This document shows, one piece after another, positions 45,105 through 57,856 of a stretch of DNA of 64,000 bases (position 1 is its first letter; each line of letters begins with the position of its first letter). Where the stretch lies: assembly GCA_030490835.1 (NCBI GenBank), contig CM059971.1, positions 102,552,095 through 102,616,094 on the forward strand. The letters are read 5' to 3'. Source of the DNA: Annona cherimola. Lineage: Eukaryota; Streptophyta; Magnoliopsida; Magnoliales; Annonaceae. Below the pieces are notes generated by a model. It was not told the DNA's origin and did no database searches. It saw only the letters and a list, made by a program, of their open reading frames with translations. Position numbers and translations under genes: made by a program.

Positions 45105-45562
45105 TTTCAGCGCTGCATGCTCCCGGCGCATATACCTATCTTTTTTTATTTTGTTTGAAATTTTTTTTATAAACTTGTTAGCCCAAATGTATTTGGAGCC
45201 TAATCGCCTGCTCCCGGGAGCTTATACTCATTTTTTTAATTTTTTTTTGAATTTTTTTTTATAAAACTGTTAATCTATGTGTATTTAACATGTGCATAAA
45301 TTTTTATTATTTTTTGAGTATTTTAGATATTTATTTTTTATTTTTGAAAATCAGTGACATTTTAAGTAATTTAAAATTATCTAAAATGCCACTGATTTTC
45401 AAAAATTAAAAATAAATATCTAAATTACTCTAAAAATGGTAAAAATTTACCCAAAGATTAAATACACTTGGCCTAACAAGTTTATGAAATTTTTTTTTTT
45501 TTAAAAATAAAAAAATAGGAGTATGCCCAGGGAGCATGCTGCGCTCCCGGGAGCATACAACC
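45105..45562. mobile_element. Palindromic MITE(s) with CCCGGG termini upstream of the ARF leader
   Basis: ATGCTCCCGG at 45108 and CTCCCGGGAGCATAC near 45543 are inverted. A second CTGCTCCCGGGAGC near 45209 suggests one palindrome inserted in another. The centre CAGTGACATTTT...AAAATGCCACTG lies near 45350-45400. Confidence 0.7.
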
Positions 45563-45620
45563 GAAGTCCAGGTCTTTTTTTTTTTTTTTTTCTTTCTTGA
45601 TTGATAGAAGTCCAGGTCTT
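45563..45620. repeat. 14-bp direct repeat around a T-run
   Basis: GAAGTCCAGGTCTT occurs at 45563-45576 and again at 45607-45620, separated by a long T-run and CTTTCTTGATTGATA. The duplicated leader (near 17740) lacks the insert. It resembles a very short retroposed insert in reverse orientation. Confidence 0.55.
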
Positions 45621-46708
45621 AGAGCTGTAGGAATTTGAGGGGCACGCACGCATTAGCGAGTTGCTGAGACGGGGATGCGCGTTGCGGTGCCTCGATCGCC
45701 AGAATAAAAAACCTAGAAAACGCGCGTGTGAGCGACCAACGAAACCAGCGGAAAGAGGGCTTCGGTCTCCGTGCGGGAGGGCTGAAAACGACGCATCACA
45801 GACTCGAGACAGCGGATAAAGATCGAACACTTACAGCGGGCCTTCTCGTTGCAATCGCGTCGATCGAAGTACGCTCGCCTGCTGCTCCTCCATATCTGTC
45901 GTCGGCCGAGAAAAAAAATCCCGCTGGCGGAGCATCGGACCCGTGCTTTGTGGAGAAACTTCTCAGTGGGAGCACGGTAATCTGCTGCTGCCGGACGGAA
46001 GAGTGTCGCGGCTGGAAATTGGAGTCCTGAGTATCGGACGGTGGAGATCGCTTCTGCATTTTCGTACTGCCGGGGTGAATCAGGTGCTATCTCTGTCTTC
46101 TTACCGGGCCGTACAGCAGCAGGCTATCGTTGCTGTTCGAATCGTGCGCGTGAATCGGAGCTGAGATATATTATGGAGGGTGAGGATTGCTAGGAGATCG
46201 CTCTCTTTTCTATGATGCCGTACCGATTGGGATTCTTTTTGCCAGATCTCTGCCTTATTTTTGGCTAAAGGAGGGAGCTCTTTTTCCGTTTCGTAGGCGT
46301 GCAGCGACTGAGACCGATTAATTTCTTGATTGAAGCTTGGTGCAGCGGGAGAGTGAAGGGCTTTGCGTTGCAGATCACGGGCCTCTGCGTGTTTTGGCAT
46401 TTGTAGGCAGGTGCATTGCTAGGGCTTCTTCTATTTTGCTTAATTAGGGGTTATTGTTCGGTTTTTCGATTGGATATCGGAAGTGGGTCTAAGTGGGCAG
46501 CGAAACTGGAAGGTCAGTTCCCTGAAGAAAACCTATTCATTTGTGTATTTGGTGATCCTTTTTGGAGTTTGGACTGGACCTTCCCTCTTTTCCTCTGGAG
46601 AGAGACAGGAATGGGATAGCGTTGAAGTGTTGATCTTGCTTGTCAAATCACGTTTGATGTCACAGCTGCTTTAGGTCGATCACCTTGCGTTTTTGCTGTT
46701 GGGATTTT

Positions 46709-49700
46709 ATGTCGCATGCGGCTTCAGCTCATCCCTCTGCAGGTACGATTATTATTATTATTATTGTTATTTTCATAAAATTTTTTCGTCCACGCCCTCC
46801 TGAATTTGCATGGAGCATCTCAGCGCTAGTTCTTTACTGCTTTCTTAAGCTGATTTTGAGGAAATAGGGACTGTAGTTGTGCCCCTGTTTCTACAGCTTT
46901 TCATCATAGCCCTTCCGCCATTTTCGTAGCGCCTGACAATTGATGATACGCTGGGCGCCATCCGAGTTCCCCCCACTTCCTCCTTCAGGGAGTGGATCCC
47001 GATTCTATTCTCAAAATTCAAAAATGCCAATAGAAATGGGAGGTTGTGCTGAGTCAATTGATATTTTGATATTGCTACAATTGATTGTACGGTAGATATC
47101 TAGTCCATTCCCCTGACGCTTGGTACTCTCTCTCTCTCTTACTCGAACCTTCTTATTTCATCCCATTTGGTCATTCGGTGTAATTCTTGCACCACATCCT
47201 TTCCTCGTCCAAGATATGACGTTGGGGGTCTCCTGTTTTCCTTTTGAGTTCGTCGGTCAGGCTAATGTTTGAATGTGTAGTAAGAGTATCTTGGTACTGC
47301 ATGCTACGTACCCGTATCATGGTGTGAAATTTTGTTTTGAATCGTTGGAAATTGTGTTGTCCCAACCCATTCCAGATGTTCTGGGGTTGCATTTCTGGGA
47401 TTTGATGCTTGGTCTTGTTGCTCTTCTCAGGGCCCTCTGCAGATATGTTGTACAAGGAACTCTGGCATGCATGTGCTGGGCCTTTGGTTACAGTACCGCG
47501 CCAAGGAGAACGAGTTTATTACTTTCCACAGGGTCACATGGAACAGGTGCTGTGATGAGGCTACTCTTGTTTGGTTCCCTGCATTGTTGTGCATTTTTTT
47601 TCTTGAATAAACACACCTGTGATGAGAATAGTCTCCTTTGTTCACTGCATCGTTCTTCGCTTTCATTTCTTGAATAAAATTCATAGACACTTCTTTTGGA
47701 TGTTTGAGTCATGTTGTTGTCAGCGTTCGTGCAGTTGATATGTGGAATTTAAAATTGATAGCGTGCAAAGTATTCTTGTAGCTTGTGGCCTGATAAATGC
47801 TTTTCGAATATCACTTATCTAAAGGTGTCTGATTATGCATGTTCTTTACTGATTTTATGATCTGAATGGAAACAGGAATTCCGTTAGTTGTTCTTTCTTT
47901 ACATTTTATTTCATTTTTTTAGTGTCTAGATGTGTCTTTCATTCTCATATTAAATAATTTATGGAGGCGCCAGCCTTGAAAACTAAGGATCTAACTAACC
48001 TTGAGAGGTTTCTCTCCAAAGTCTAACAGGATCTAAGATTAAGAAACTTATCTTTGCCTATGAGTGCTGTTAAATGATGTTATATTTCAAGTTCCCCTCC
48101 TTTTAACATGGAGATGCAAGTAGTATACTGCTGAACTTGAACTCTCTTAAATACGAAGAGTAAGGTTTATGTCTCTTTCCATTTGCCTGGGATGAGTGCT
48201 TGTTATAGTTGGGATGTGGGCTATGACTCTGAAACCATTTGGATTCCTACTCATTTCTAAGTTGTATATTTGTCTACTTGTGTAGCAGATGCATGCATTG
48301 AAGCTTGCTCAAAATTTGTTGTGTATTCCCTTGCTTCTCCATCTTGGGAATATGGGTGGTGTTAACGGGATCTCTGTCAATCTCATAGTTTAGATTGACT
48401 ATATTTTGTGATGAAGAGAATTAGTGGCTGAAAGGGATTTTGACTACTGTCTCCTATATTTCATATCGTATGCCACATGATGTCCGTAATGCTTTTGTTC
48501 CACAATATGGTTAAGGATTTTTCTACGAAGCCTATGTTTGGCAGACACTGACATATGCATTAGAGTGTAAGTAGACTGCAAAGACAGCCGTGTGACACCG
48601 AGATAGCGGATGGGGTTGTGGCCATGATGTTCTTAATCCTTTTGTCCACACTTGACCACATTTTTGTTCTGTAAATGAAAATATATCTGATCTGTCCATC
48701 TACATGTTCAGTTACTGTGAAATATCACTACTTGGTAGTGCTAAATAATAATTAAGTTGATAAAATGCAGATAATTTCCTGATTGGAAAAATCTTAACTT
48801 TTTTTTGTTGTTATCCTCTCATTTCTGATTTGTTCTTGTAGCTAGAGGCTTCCACTCTTCAGGGCCAGGACCAACAGATGCCGCTGTTTAATTTACCGTC
48901 AAAAATCCTTTGTACTGTAATGAATGTTCATCTTCGGGTAATATTCTCTGGCTAATGTTTATTTCAGCTATAGAATGGTGTCATTTTATTTTTTAAAAAA
49001 GGTTTCTTTATGCTCCCTTTACCCTCTTGGCTTGTACCATATGAATTCTTGCATGGTTTATAGTTTTGGTTTATTAATGTGACATCTTCTTGAAGGGTAG
49101 GCTGAACCTGAAACAGATGAAGTCTATGCGCAGGTTACTCTTTTGCCTGAAGCAGATGTATGTTACCCTTCTGAAATTTATTTTCACAAACTTTGTTTAT
49201 TTTTGTTCTGAACTATGATTCCAACACTTCAGGTTGAAAACACCTTTTATTAGAGGAAAATATTGCATTTGGCATGGATCCATGTCGCATTGTGCTGTGT
49301 GCATGCTTCCGTATTTCCATTTAGAATATACGATCTATTAGATGCTATTTGCATTAGCATTGATGGCAGTTCAGTAAATTCCTGGGCCATCTGCGTCTAT
49401 GTTGCATTGGCTATGTTGTATTTAACTGAATTGTAATATATTTTCTTTCCATTTTCTTGTTTTCCTTTGAGCATTATTTTATTGTTCTTTCAAAATTGTT
49501 TTTGACTATGGGAGTGTTTGGCAAACAAAAAACCTTGTCCAACAAAATTTTTTTAATCTCTCCAATTACCCTATTTTTAATTATTTTTTTACATCTTCCC
49601 ATATAATTACCATGCTTTTCAATCATTTCTACACAACTACATATACAACTAACCTATCTATTTTAATTTGATTCTCTTTATTCCTCATCATTACCTCTAT

Positions 49701-52700
49701 CATATGACATCATTTTCTATCAATTCAAAAACTTTTACATCAAAAATTTTTCATCGAAAGTTTTACTATTTCCAAACACACACTGTTTTCCCTCCTACTA
49801 ATTTTTATTGAATGATTTCCCTTTTTTTTTTTTTTTTTTTCTTGCATTGTGGATCAGCAAAGCGAGCTTAACAGCCCAGATCCTCCACTTCCAGAACCTG
49901 CACGTTGCACAGTTCATTCCTTTTGTAAGACCCTTACTGCATCTGACACCAGCACCCATGGAGGATTTTCTGTTCTTAGGAGACATGCAGATGAATGCCT
50001 TCCACCATTGGTGAGCTCTCAATATACTTAATTTTAATGTACAATTTCACAATCTGCTTGGATGATGTTGATTATTCTCTCTTTGAATATTTTTGGTATA
50101 GGACATGTCCCAACATCCCCCTTGGCAGGAGTTGGTTGCAACAGATTTGCATGGAAATGAATGGCATTTTCGGCACATTTTTCGAGGTTCATGTCTGGCC
50201 ATTTAGTGTGTCATGGAAGGATTTATTGTATCTTCAATTTCATGTTCTTAGCATGATAGAGACAGCAGTACATGTTGTGGTTTTGCTTTGCTTTTAAATG
50301 GGACACTCATTTCACTTAGAGATGGATATTATCCATTATTGCACTTGGAAGACTTTGAATTTGTCAACCATGCTGTTCATGGTAGATTGCCTTTGAATTT
50401 TTATGGGCCATTGTACTAGTGTATATAGGAAGTGAAGAAGTTCACTTTTGTTATATGAACTATTGTGATATATGCCCGCTCGAAAACGAGGTTATCCTTT
50501 TAATCTGGTGGCCTGCTGATCTAGCTTGCATTTGTTATAATCATGTAGCTTATACTTTCCTTGCACATATTACAAGATGTCTAATGAATGGATCACCTGA
50601 TTCTTGCTCTTGTGCAACATTGGGGTGCTTGGAGAATGGGGATATGCTTGAAGGAACTCTTTCCTGCTGATTGTGCTAGTCATTGTCAGTTGAGTTCCTC
50701 CGCATGTTTCAGTTGGATTTTTTGGAGGCACGTGAATACTATGCTTTGCACTTCCAATTCAATACCATGGAGCATTCTATTGTGCAGCAAGAAGTGTATG
50801 CAATGTTGGTTGATGACCAGCCTATGTGAAGTCTGCTTGAGCCAGGAATATTGCTCTATGCTTTTATCTCATTCTTGTCCTGTTTAATCCTCTGATACTG
50901 AAAATCTAAGTATTCTATTATCTGCCATGTTCCTATCATCTGTATAAAAATTGAACATTTTGTGAACATAGGACAACCCAAGAGACACTTGCTGACAACT
51001 GGCTGGAGCGTGTTTGTAAGTTCCAAGAGGCTGGCAGCTGGTGATGCATTTATCTTCTTAAGGCAAGTCTCACAAATTATGCAGCTATGATTTCATCTAG
51101 TTTTTTCGCATGTGCTTGATTTATGAGTTGCATCATGATCTTTTCTGGCAGAGGTGAAAATGGGGAGCTGCGTGTAGGGGTTAGGCGGGTAATGAGACAG
51201 TTAAGCAATATGCCATCATCTGTCATCTCAAGTCACAGCATGCATCTTGGGGTCCTTGCAACTGCATCCCATGCCATCTCCACTGGCACCCTCTTTTCTG
51301 TGTTTTATAAGCCAAGGTTTGGAGGATTTTCACCCCTGATGCTAACTTTGTCACTGTTTTAGTTTTTTGAATTTGCATTTGGATATTTAACAAACCATGT
51401 TAACATAATTTGCTTTACAGGACGAGTCAATCTGAGTTTATCATAAGTGTTAACAAGTATCTGGAGGCTAAGAAGAGCAAGCTTTCTGTTGGCATGAGGT
51501 TTAAAATGAGATTTGAGGGTGAGGAAGCTCCTGAGAGAAGGTAATGAAATTGATGTCACTATTTCTGTGGCTTTGAGGTTTCAAGAGATCAAGAAAGCAC
51601 ACATAACAGTATTTCTTTCCCTTTTCTTTTGGTCGGTTTGTGATGAATCGTCAGGTTTAGTGGAACAATTGTTGGTGTTGGAGAAAATCTGTCATCACGT
51701 TGGGCAGACTCTGAATGGAGATCCTTAAAGGTAACAAATTTTCTTGCCAAAAAGCACATCAGCTTGACTAAGCGATTCTCATTTGGAATGCTACTTGGTT
51801 TTGACTATTGCTAAAATGATTGTTCAGGTTCAATGGGATGAACCTTCATCAATTCCCCGTCCTGAACGAGTTTCGCCATGGGAATTGGAGCCCCTTGTGG
51901 CTGCAACCCCTTTGACCAGCCAACCTGCACCAAGGCACAAGCGGGCACGGCCATTAGTTTTACCATCAGCATCAACAGACCTCCCTGTATTTGGTATGGC
52001 ACTATTTTGTACTTCTGATAATCTCTTCTCTCTTCTTGACAGTCCCATTTTGTATACAGAAATTTTATATGCAGAATTGAAGTTCAACATTCTGCAGATT
52101 TCCATGTGCTCAAATATTTGGCTTGTGACAGAAAAATCAGGCAAAGTTTGGTTGAAAAAGAAGAATATGGTGTATAAAAGAAAATCGGATGTTGGATAAG
52201 AATGATCCAAATTCTCTCTCTCTCTCTCCAAATATTCTTACAATGTTGTTGCATTTTCAAAATTTCCACAAATGTTGGCAGGTAAGAATGGGAAATTCTT
52301 TCTTGCTAAAATGTGCATCAAAGATTTCATGGCACAATGAAAAAGCCTACTCCTGTTTTGTACGCATTTGTAACCTCTTCCATGGAAGATAGTAACATGC
52401 ATTACATTGTACTCCTAGTGACAGCGTGCAGTTGTCTGATTGATTTACTTTTCAATTTACCTGCATAGAAGATCACAATGAAAATAGATACATGTTCAAA
52501 TTCTGTTATCTGGTATGATTAGAATTTTAGCCAATGTGTGAATTAATGGAAATCATGATGCAATCTTCTTTCACCCATGTAGGCCTTTGGAAATCATCTC
52601 CAGATAATGCTGCATCTACCGTGACATATTCTGGTCTTCATCGAGGGCGGGAGCTGTACTCATCACCAAATTCCACTGCCCATTTCTCCTCTATGTCAAA

Positions 52701-54162
52701 AGCAGCTTTTGGTTTCACTGGAAGCGGCGCTCCAACCACAATGTCTAGCCACACAATGTATTCAGTGAGCCATGGAGAACCTCAGTCTGATGTATATATG
52801 GTTGGTCCTAGCAGAGAATCTGGTGAAAAGCGACCAGAAAGTAATGGTGGTTACCGATTGTTTGGGATTCAGCTTGTTGGTAACTCTAATATGGATGAAA
52901 CCTCTGCGGCTGCTACTGTTTCTGGCATAGTTGAAGAGGATCCATTGGTTCCATCCATGGATGCAGATTCTGATCGGCAATCTCAGCCATCAAATACAAA
53001 TCGCTCAGATCTTCCTGCAGTCAGTAGCGATCTTGAAAAATCATGTTTAAGGTCGCCTCAGGAGACACAAAGCAGGCAAACTCGGAGTTGCACTAAGGTA
53101 CTGATCCTAACTGCCTACCTCCTCTCTCTCTAATAAAACGAGGAGAGGAAAGCAGCATAATAAAACAATAATTCTTTGCTATTTATGTTCTGTAGCATTC
53201 TCATGGAAATTTTGGCTCTATGTTTGAAAAATAAAATGATGCACAAACTGTTAAAATGTGTTTTTTAATGTTTTTATGATTTGATGTCAATAAATCAGGA
53301 CTTATGTTCTAACATTTTGCATCATTGAGATGACAAAAAAAGGTGATTCAATGCATTATGAGGCCAGGGCAATACCAGTCTCCCTCTGAAGATAATTTTG
53401 ACATTTCTAGATGAACAATATCAATTCTGTTGTTGAGCCAGAAGCAACATGTTACTTCTATTTCCAATGATAACCGTTTGCGCCTCTATATTCAGGTTCA
53501 CATGCAAGGGAATGCAGTTGGTAGGGCTGTGGACCTAACAAGGTTTGATCATTATGATGACCTGCTCAGGAAGCTTGAAGATATGTTTGGCATTGAAGGC
53601 GAGCTCTGTGGGCCAACAAAGAAATGGCAGGTTGTCTACACTGATGATGAGGACGACATGATGATGGTCGGCGATGACCCATGGCAGTAAAGTCCTTGCT
53701 CCCTTTTGCTTTTACTGATGAATATACTTCTACATCGGTAGCACCAAAGCCATCCCTAATTTGCTCATTGCTTTTATTGAAAAGGATTGAGTGAACCGGA
53801 ATGATTGGTTTTTCATTCAGAAATTTTGTTATCATCTTTTTGGGATTTTGTAGAAATATTGGCAATGCTGGGTGATGGGGTTCGGTTTCTTTCTTCCTCA
53901 TGCATTCTGGGCAAGTCTTGGCCATTTTTCTTTCTCGTGGGATTCAAGCATGAGTAATTTCCTGACCATGGGTCAATTGTGCAGTGAGTTCTGTAGCATG
54001 GTGAGGAAGATCTTCATCTACACAAACGAGGAAGCGAAGAATCTTACTCCAAAGGTGAGGATGCCCGTGGGCGTGGAAGCCAGGCATGGGAAGCCAACTT
54101 CTGTGGATGACGTTGGCACTGGTGCTACTGAAGATCAGATCTCTGTTACCAACGGATGCTGA
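46709..54162 (+). CDS. Auxin response factor, class B (ARF1/ARF9-like), 14 coding exons, 680 aa
   Basis: ARFs bind auxin response elements and set transcription of auxin genes; this clade usually represses. Coding exons: 46709-46742, 47431-47546, 48842-48937, 49101-49157, 49858-50010, 50102-50186, 50972-51062, 51152-51316, 51421-51540, 51655-51730, 51828-51993, 52583-53097, 53496-53686, 53985-54162; all phases agree. The protein opens [12 protein letters not shown], then [11 protein letters not shown]. The B3 DNA-binding domain runs about residues 117-222 ([30 protein letters not shown]). The ARF ancillary domain is about 238-335. The middle region (about 345-555) is Ser-rich rather than Gln-rich, which fits a repressor. 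The PB1 domain (about 555-640) has a basic Lys face and the acidic [14 protein letters not shown] loop. Intron 7 uses a GC donor. Exon 1 is the least certain, being only 34 coding bases. Confidence 0.93.
49510..49783 (-). mobile_element. Family-1 Tourist-like MITE in ARF intron 4
   Basis: GGGAGTGTTTGGCAAAC on the left and CCAAACACACAC on the right, with the family interior in reverse (TTTTCAATCATTTCTACAC, CATTTTCTATCAATTC). It lies 75 bases before the exon 5 acceptor, followed by a T-run that may be part of the polypyrimidine tract. The duplicated ARF lost this region. Confidence 0.75.
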
Positions 54163-54620
54163 GATGCGGCTGCTGATAGTGTGTTATTAGAGGCCCTTGA
54201 GAAATGGACAGCTGCTGCTGCTGTGGGGTGATTGGTTGGGTCCGATGTCTTCCAGTCCGCGTTCATTAGAAATGGGTTTACTTCCAGTGACACATGAGCC
54301 CTGCCCTTAAAAGGAGGGGGTCTGTGCCTTGTGGGCTCTTTTTCGCTTTTTATTTCCCTTCATTTTTTTCGTTGCTGTTGGTTTTTTTTTTAATGCTGTT
54401 ATCTCGTAGCGGTTGTGTAAATTGGACATGGTGGACGTGACACGTGGCAGTGGTTAAAGCCGCCGACGGCCGTGTGGGATCAAATGAGAAAGGTTGATTT
54501 GTGTTGTGCTGCCTGCGGTAGTGATGTAATCGTCCTTGTGCTCTTTTGCCCATGGATTGACTTTGTAAGTGTATTATTATTTGTCTCTAACAGTTAAATA
54601 TGCCTGCCTGGTTTTGCAGC
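54163..54620 (+). other. ARF 3' untranslated region (extent inferred)
   Basis: GC-moderate sequence follows the ARF stop without a reading frame. The end of the transcript cannot be set exactly; the AT-rich shift near 54620 is a plausible limit. Confidence 0.45.
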
Positions 54621-54949
54621 TTTTGTTCCCATCTTCAAATGTTGTCCCCTAAAAAATGTATTTATAAATTTTTGGTGGTTTCTTCGGTGGAAATTTTTTT
54701 CCATATCCACATCGGTTGTCTCTAATTCCTCATATACATATATAATTTCATTAATTCTTCTTATATTTATAACATTTAATCTTAAATTCTCTTTTTGTAT
54801 GATTTTATATGCGGTGTGAAATATGATGCTACAAATTAAGCATTTTTACAACCCTTTTTATGGAGAGAGATTTTATAAATATTTTCATTTTTAGGAAGGA
54901 CAATAATAAATACTTTCAAACTAACAATGAGAGGATGCGGCCCATCAGT

Positions 54950-55729
54950 TGGGGTGTAATTCGGGCTCAAGAAGTTCGGGTTTACTTTGATTTTAATTTT
55001 AATTTTATTTATAAAATGTTAATCTGATTTCATTTGTAAAATTTAAATCTCAGTTCTAGTTTTGAAAAACAGGTTTGGGTTAAATTTAAATTGATGAATT
55101 TATATTTTTTTATTAGTGTATATTTTATATCATATCTGAACTTATATTATGCCTAAGGAGAGAGTTTTCAGCCACCTACGCTAGTCGCATTATATTTAGA
55201 AGTGATAAATTTAAAATTTCATATAATATATAATAATAACAAATCGTGTGAGTAAATATAATAATGTATAATTAAACTACAAATTATGAAAATATATAGC
55301 GGTACAAAGAATATTTTAGAAGAAAATTTATTATCAAAAACACGATAAAGGAAGAAAATTAGTGGACGCGAAAGTTAATGATAAGAGTTAAAAAATATAA
55401 ATGAAAATAATATATTTTATTTATAATATAATTATAATATATCAAACATATTCAGATATAAATATAAATAATATAAAATACACAAAATATAAAGAAATAT
55501 TATTTAGATATTATATATTAACATATTTGATAAAAATAAAAAATAAAAAATCAGGCTTGGGTTTTTGGAGTTCGCATTCAGTTGGATTCTAACCATATCA
55601 TATTTACAGGTCAAGTTACTAGAGTTCAGATTTTTCAATTGTAAAAATGCAAGTTTTAACTTTTAACACTATCGGAATTTGAGTTTGGTGGGCCAAGTTT
55701 GAGATTAACCCGCCCAAGTTGTAGCCCTG
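54950..55729. mobile_element. Probable hAT element, target duplication not found
   Basis: TTGGGGTGTAATTCGGGC on the left pairs roughly with the complement of CAGGGCTACAACTTGGGC on the right, the same type of end as the better elements in this window. The AT-rich interior is non-coding. No matching 8-bp flanks are visible. Confidence 0.55.
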
Positions 55730-55739
55730 TTCAGCCCGG

Positions 55740-56895
55740 CGGCAACCTGAGTTCTTAAAATGCCCGCATCGTCAACGACATTGTAGAGTTGTATCTACTC
55801 ACGGAAAAGATAAATTTACCCTCATATTTCCCTTCAAATTGAGTGATTTTGTCGTCCTTGTTCCACGACTTAGAAGGGCAAATGTACCCAGGATCTAGAG
55901 GAGAAGGTAGCGACCATAGTTGATCGGACTTAAGACAGTGATGGAATTATCGCTGCCATTCGCCGATGTCATGGAGAATGCGGATGGCTCTGCTAGCGGA
56001 TGAAAAATAATGGCAGCTCCGATGAATGCTGCTTGTTTGCCGCTGATAAAGATTTGAAATCTTGGATGAGATGGGTAGTTGCGGCTCTAGTGGTGTCGAT
56101 ATTCCCGCCACAAAACCCAGATTAAAAATCAGTAGTCATCCCTGTTTTTCCGTGCTAAACCATCAAAACCCTCATCCAATTCCATCTTAAATCCAATAAC
56201 TCCACCCATCGGTGTCGATCCATCAATAAGATCCCGCATCCATCTTTGCGGCGAGATTGCCATCCACACAGCAACAGTCAAATCCAGTCCCTCACAGATG
56301 TGATCCCAAGATCCGACAAATCATTGCAGACTACGAGCAAGACAATACCCTACTGGTCGGTGAAGTATGGAATCCGCAACAAAAACCCATTGCACTGAAG
56401 ATTTTTTCACCTTATTGGCAGCAAAATCCGGCTGTTGAGCTTCGAGTAATAGATGCTATCATGCTATGAAGAGGCAGCCGTGTTCGCGCTTGGACCCAAT
56501 CTCAAATAATCGTTGGCTTCATCTCTGTTCACTTAAATAAAATCCATAAGTCGTCTGTCGAGCCTCGACGAGAAGAAGTTTTTGGCCATGAATCCCAAGA
56601 AATTATTGCCAGCTTCCTCCTCAGATTCGATGGACAGAGGGGAAGATACTGGATTCACCGGAGTTTGGTGTTGATTTGTGCACTGCCGGTGGCTCAAACG
56701 GATGCTGCTCGAAGAAATCCGTGACAGGAGACGGTCGATTTTGGATCTGCCAGCGCTGGATAGGAACAACAATGGCTGCCGATGTGTGCGATGAAGAAGC
56801 AGTGGGAAGAGTTCGATTTCATTAGTGGTTTCTAAGACGGGGACAACTGCTATTTGGCAGTTAATGGGCTTGGGATTTTCCTCAACAATGATAAT
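55740..56895. other. Unrecognised GC-moderate region
   Basis: Bases about 55800-56880 have balanced composition and short frames on both strands (for example 56257-56469 on the plus strand). No family is recognised. It may be a decayed gene or gene fragment. Confidence 0.35.
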
Positions 56896-57031
56896 CAATG
56901 TTGTCAGAGGACTCAGAACCGAACCCGTCGACGAACCGGTCAATGCACTAGTTCTCATTCAAACGGTTCAACCCCCGGCCGTTTCTAAGAACGGAATTGA
57001 ACAAGTGTTTTAGCATCTTATATAAAATATA

Positions 57032-57450
57032 GGGTAATTTGCATATATACCCATATAAGTTGACGCTAATTGCAGATATACCTACGTAGTTTTACAAATT
57101 GCATATTATCCCTACATAGTTTCACCAAAATTACATATTACCCTCACGCTGTTAATATCTAACGTTATATTTTGAAAATTGATGAAAATGCCCTCTTTCG
57201 TAGTTTCACGAATTATATATCACCCCCACATAGTTTCACCAAAATTGCATATTACCTCATGAAATTATGTATACTAATGAGGGCATTTTCGTCGCTTTTC
57301 AAAATATAACATCAGATATTAACGGCAGGTAATGGTGTGGGGGTAATATCAATTTTGGTGAAACTATGTGAGGATAATATACAATTCGTGAAACTAGGTG
57401 GGTATATCTACAATCAATGTCAAATATATAAGTATATATGCAAATTACCT
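57032..57450. mobile_element. Mutator-like MITE (419 bp) with perfect 9-bp target duplication
   Basis: TAAAATATA flanks both ends (57023-57031 and 57451-57459). The ends GGGTAATTTGCATATAT and the complement of AGGTAATTTGCATATAT begin long arms that pair over most of the element, with repeated TAGTTTCAC blocks in inverted order. Confidence 0.9.
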
Positions 57451-57549
57451 TAAAATATATAATAGATTCATAAGTTAACTAGCCATTGAATATACAATTT
57501 CTTTAACGAAACGTAGCATTTATTATTTATTTTTTAGCAATGGCACAAT

Positions 57550-57725
57550 CAAATAATTTCAATAAACCAATGTCGAAAACATTTTTTTTAGCAATGGCAA
57601 CATTTTTTTAGCATTGAGGTTTTCGGCAACGATTACGTTTTTCAGCAATGATATTTTTTTAGTAATGACAACTTTTAGCAATACAAGCAACATTTTTAGC
57701 AATGACATTTTTCAGCGGTGGCCTG
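57550..57725. repeat. Low-complexity AGCAATGACA-type repeats
   Basis: Irregular repeats of AGCAATGGCAAC / AGCAATGACATTTTT with T-runs, about 15-25 bases each and of uneven spacing. Confidence 0.7.
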
Positions 57726-57856
57726 AAATCAGAAAGTACATTAAGAAATTGCAGGGGTTTCATTGCACCAACACATCTAGACAAGCTTAACAAAATCTCT
57801 ACGAGGACTCTGATTTGTAATATAGAAAAAAATAGCAATAAAACAGTACAATCCTC

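Larger units (their letters stand above)
44500..46708 (+). promoter_or_regulatory. Upstream region and 5' leader of the ARF gene
   Basis: The parts at 44510-44815 and 45616-46171 are conserved in the duplicate at 17100-18297; the rest differs. The separation is filled by two transposons (44816-45075 and 45105-45562). The block 45616-46171 is GC-rich and holds several small frames that differ between the copies. The transcription start cannot be fixed from sequence alone. A leader intron is possible, since the start codon lies more than 500 bases further on. Confidence 0.6.

Noticed and set aside
46610..46660. Homology between the ARF leader and the NYN start region (18446-18482)
   Set aside because: Only about 16 bases resemble each other with mismatches; this is within chance.
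52583..53097. A tasiARF (TAS3) target site in the ARF middle region, suggested by the SGS3 neighbour
   Set aside because: The conserved target core found in ARF2/3/4 genes was not seen. The protein belongs to the ARF1/ARF9-like group, which normally lacks it.
57550..57725. CRISPR-like array of short repeats
   Set aside because: Repeats are irregular, low in complexity and unevenly spaced. The genome is plant nuclear.
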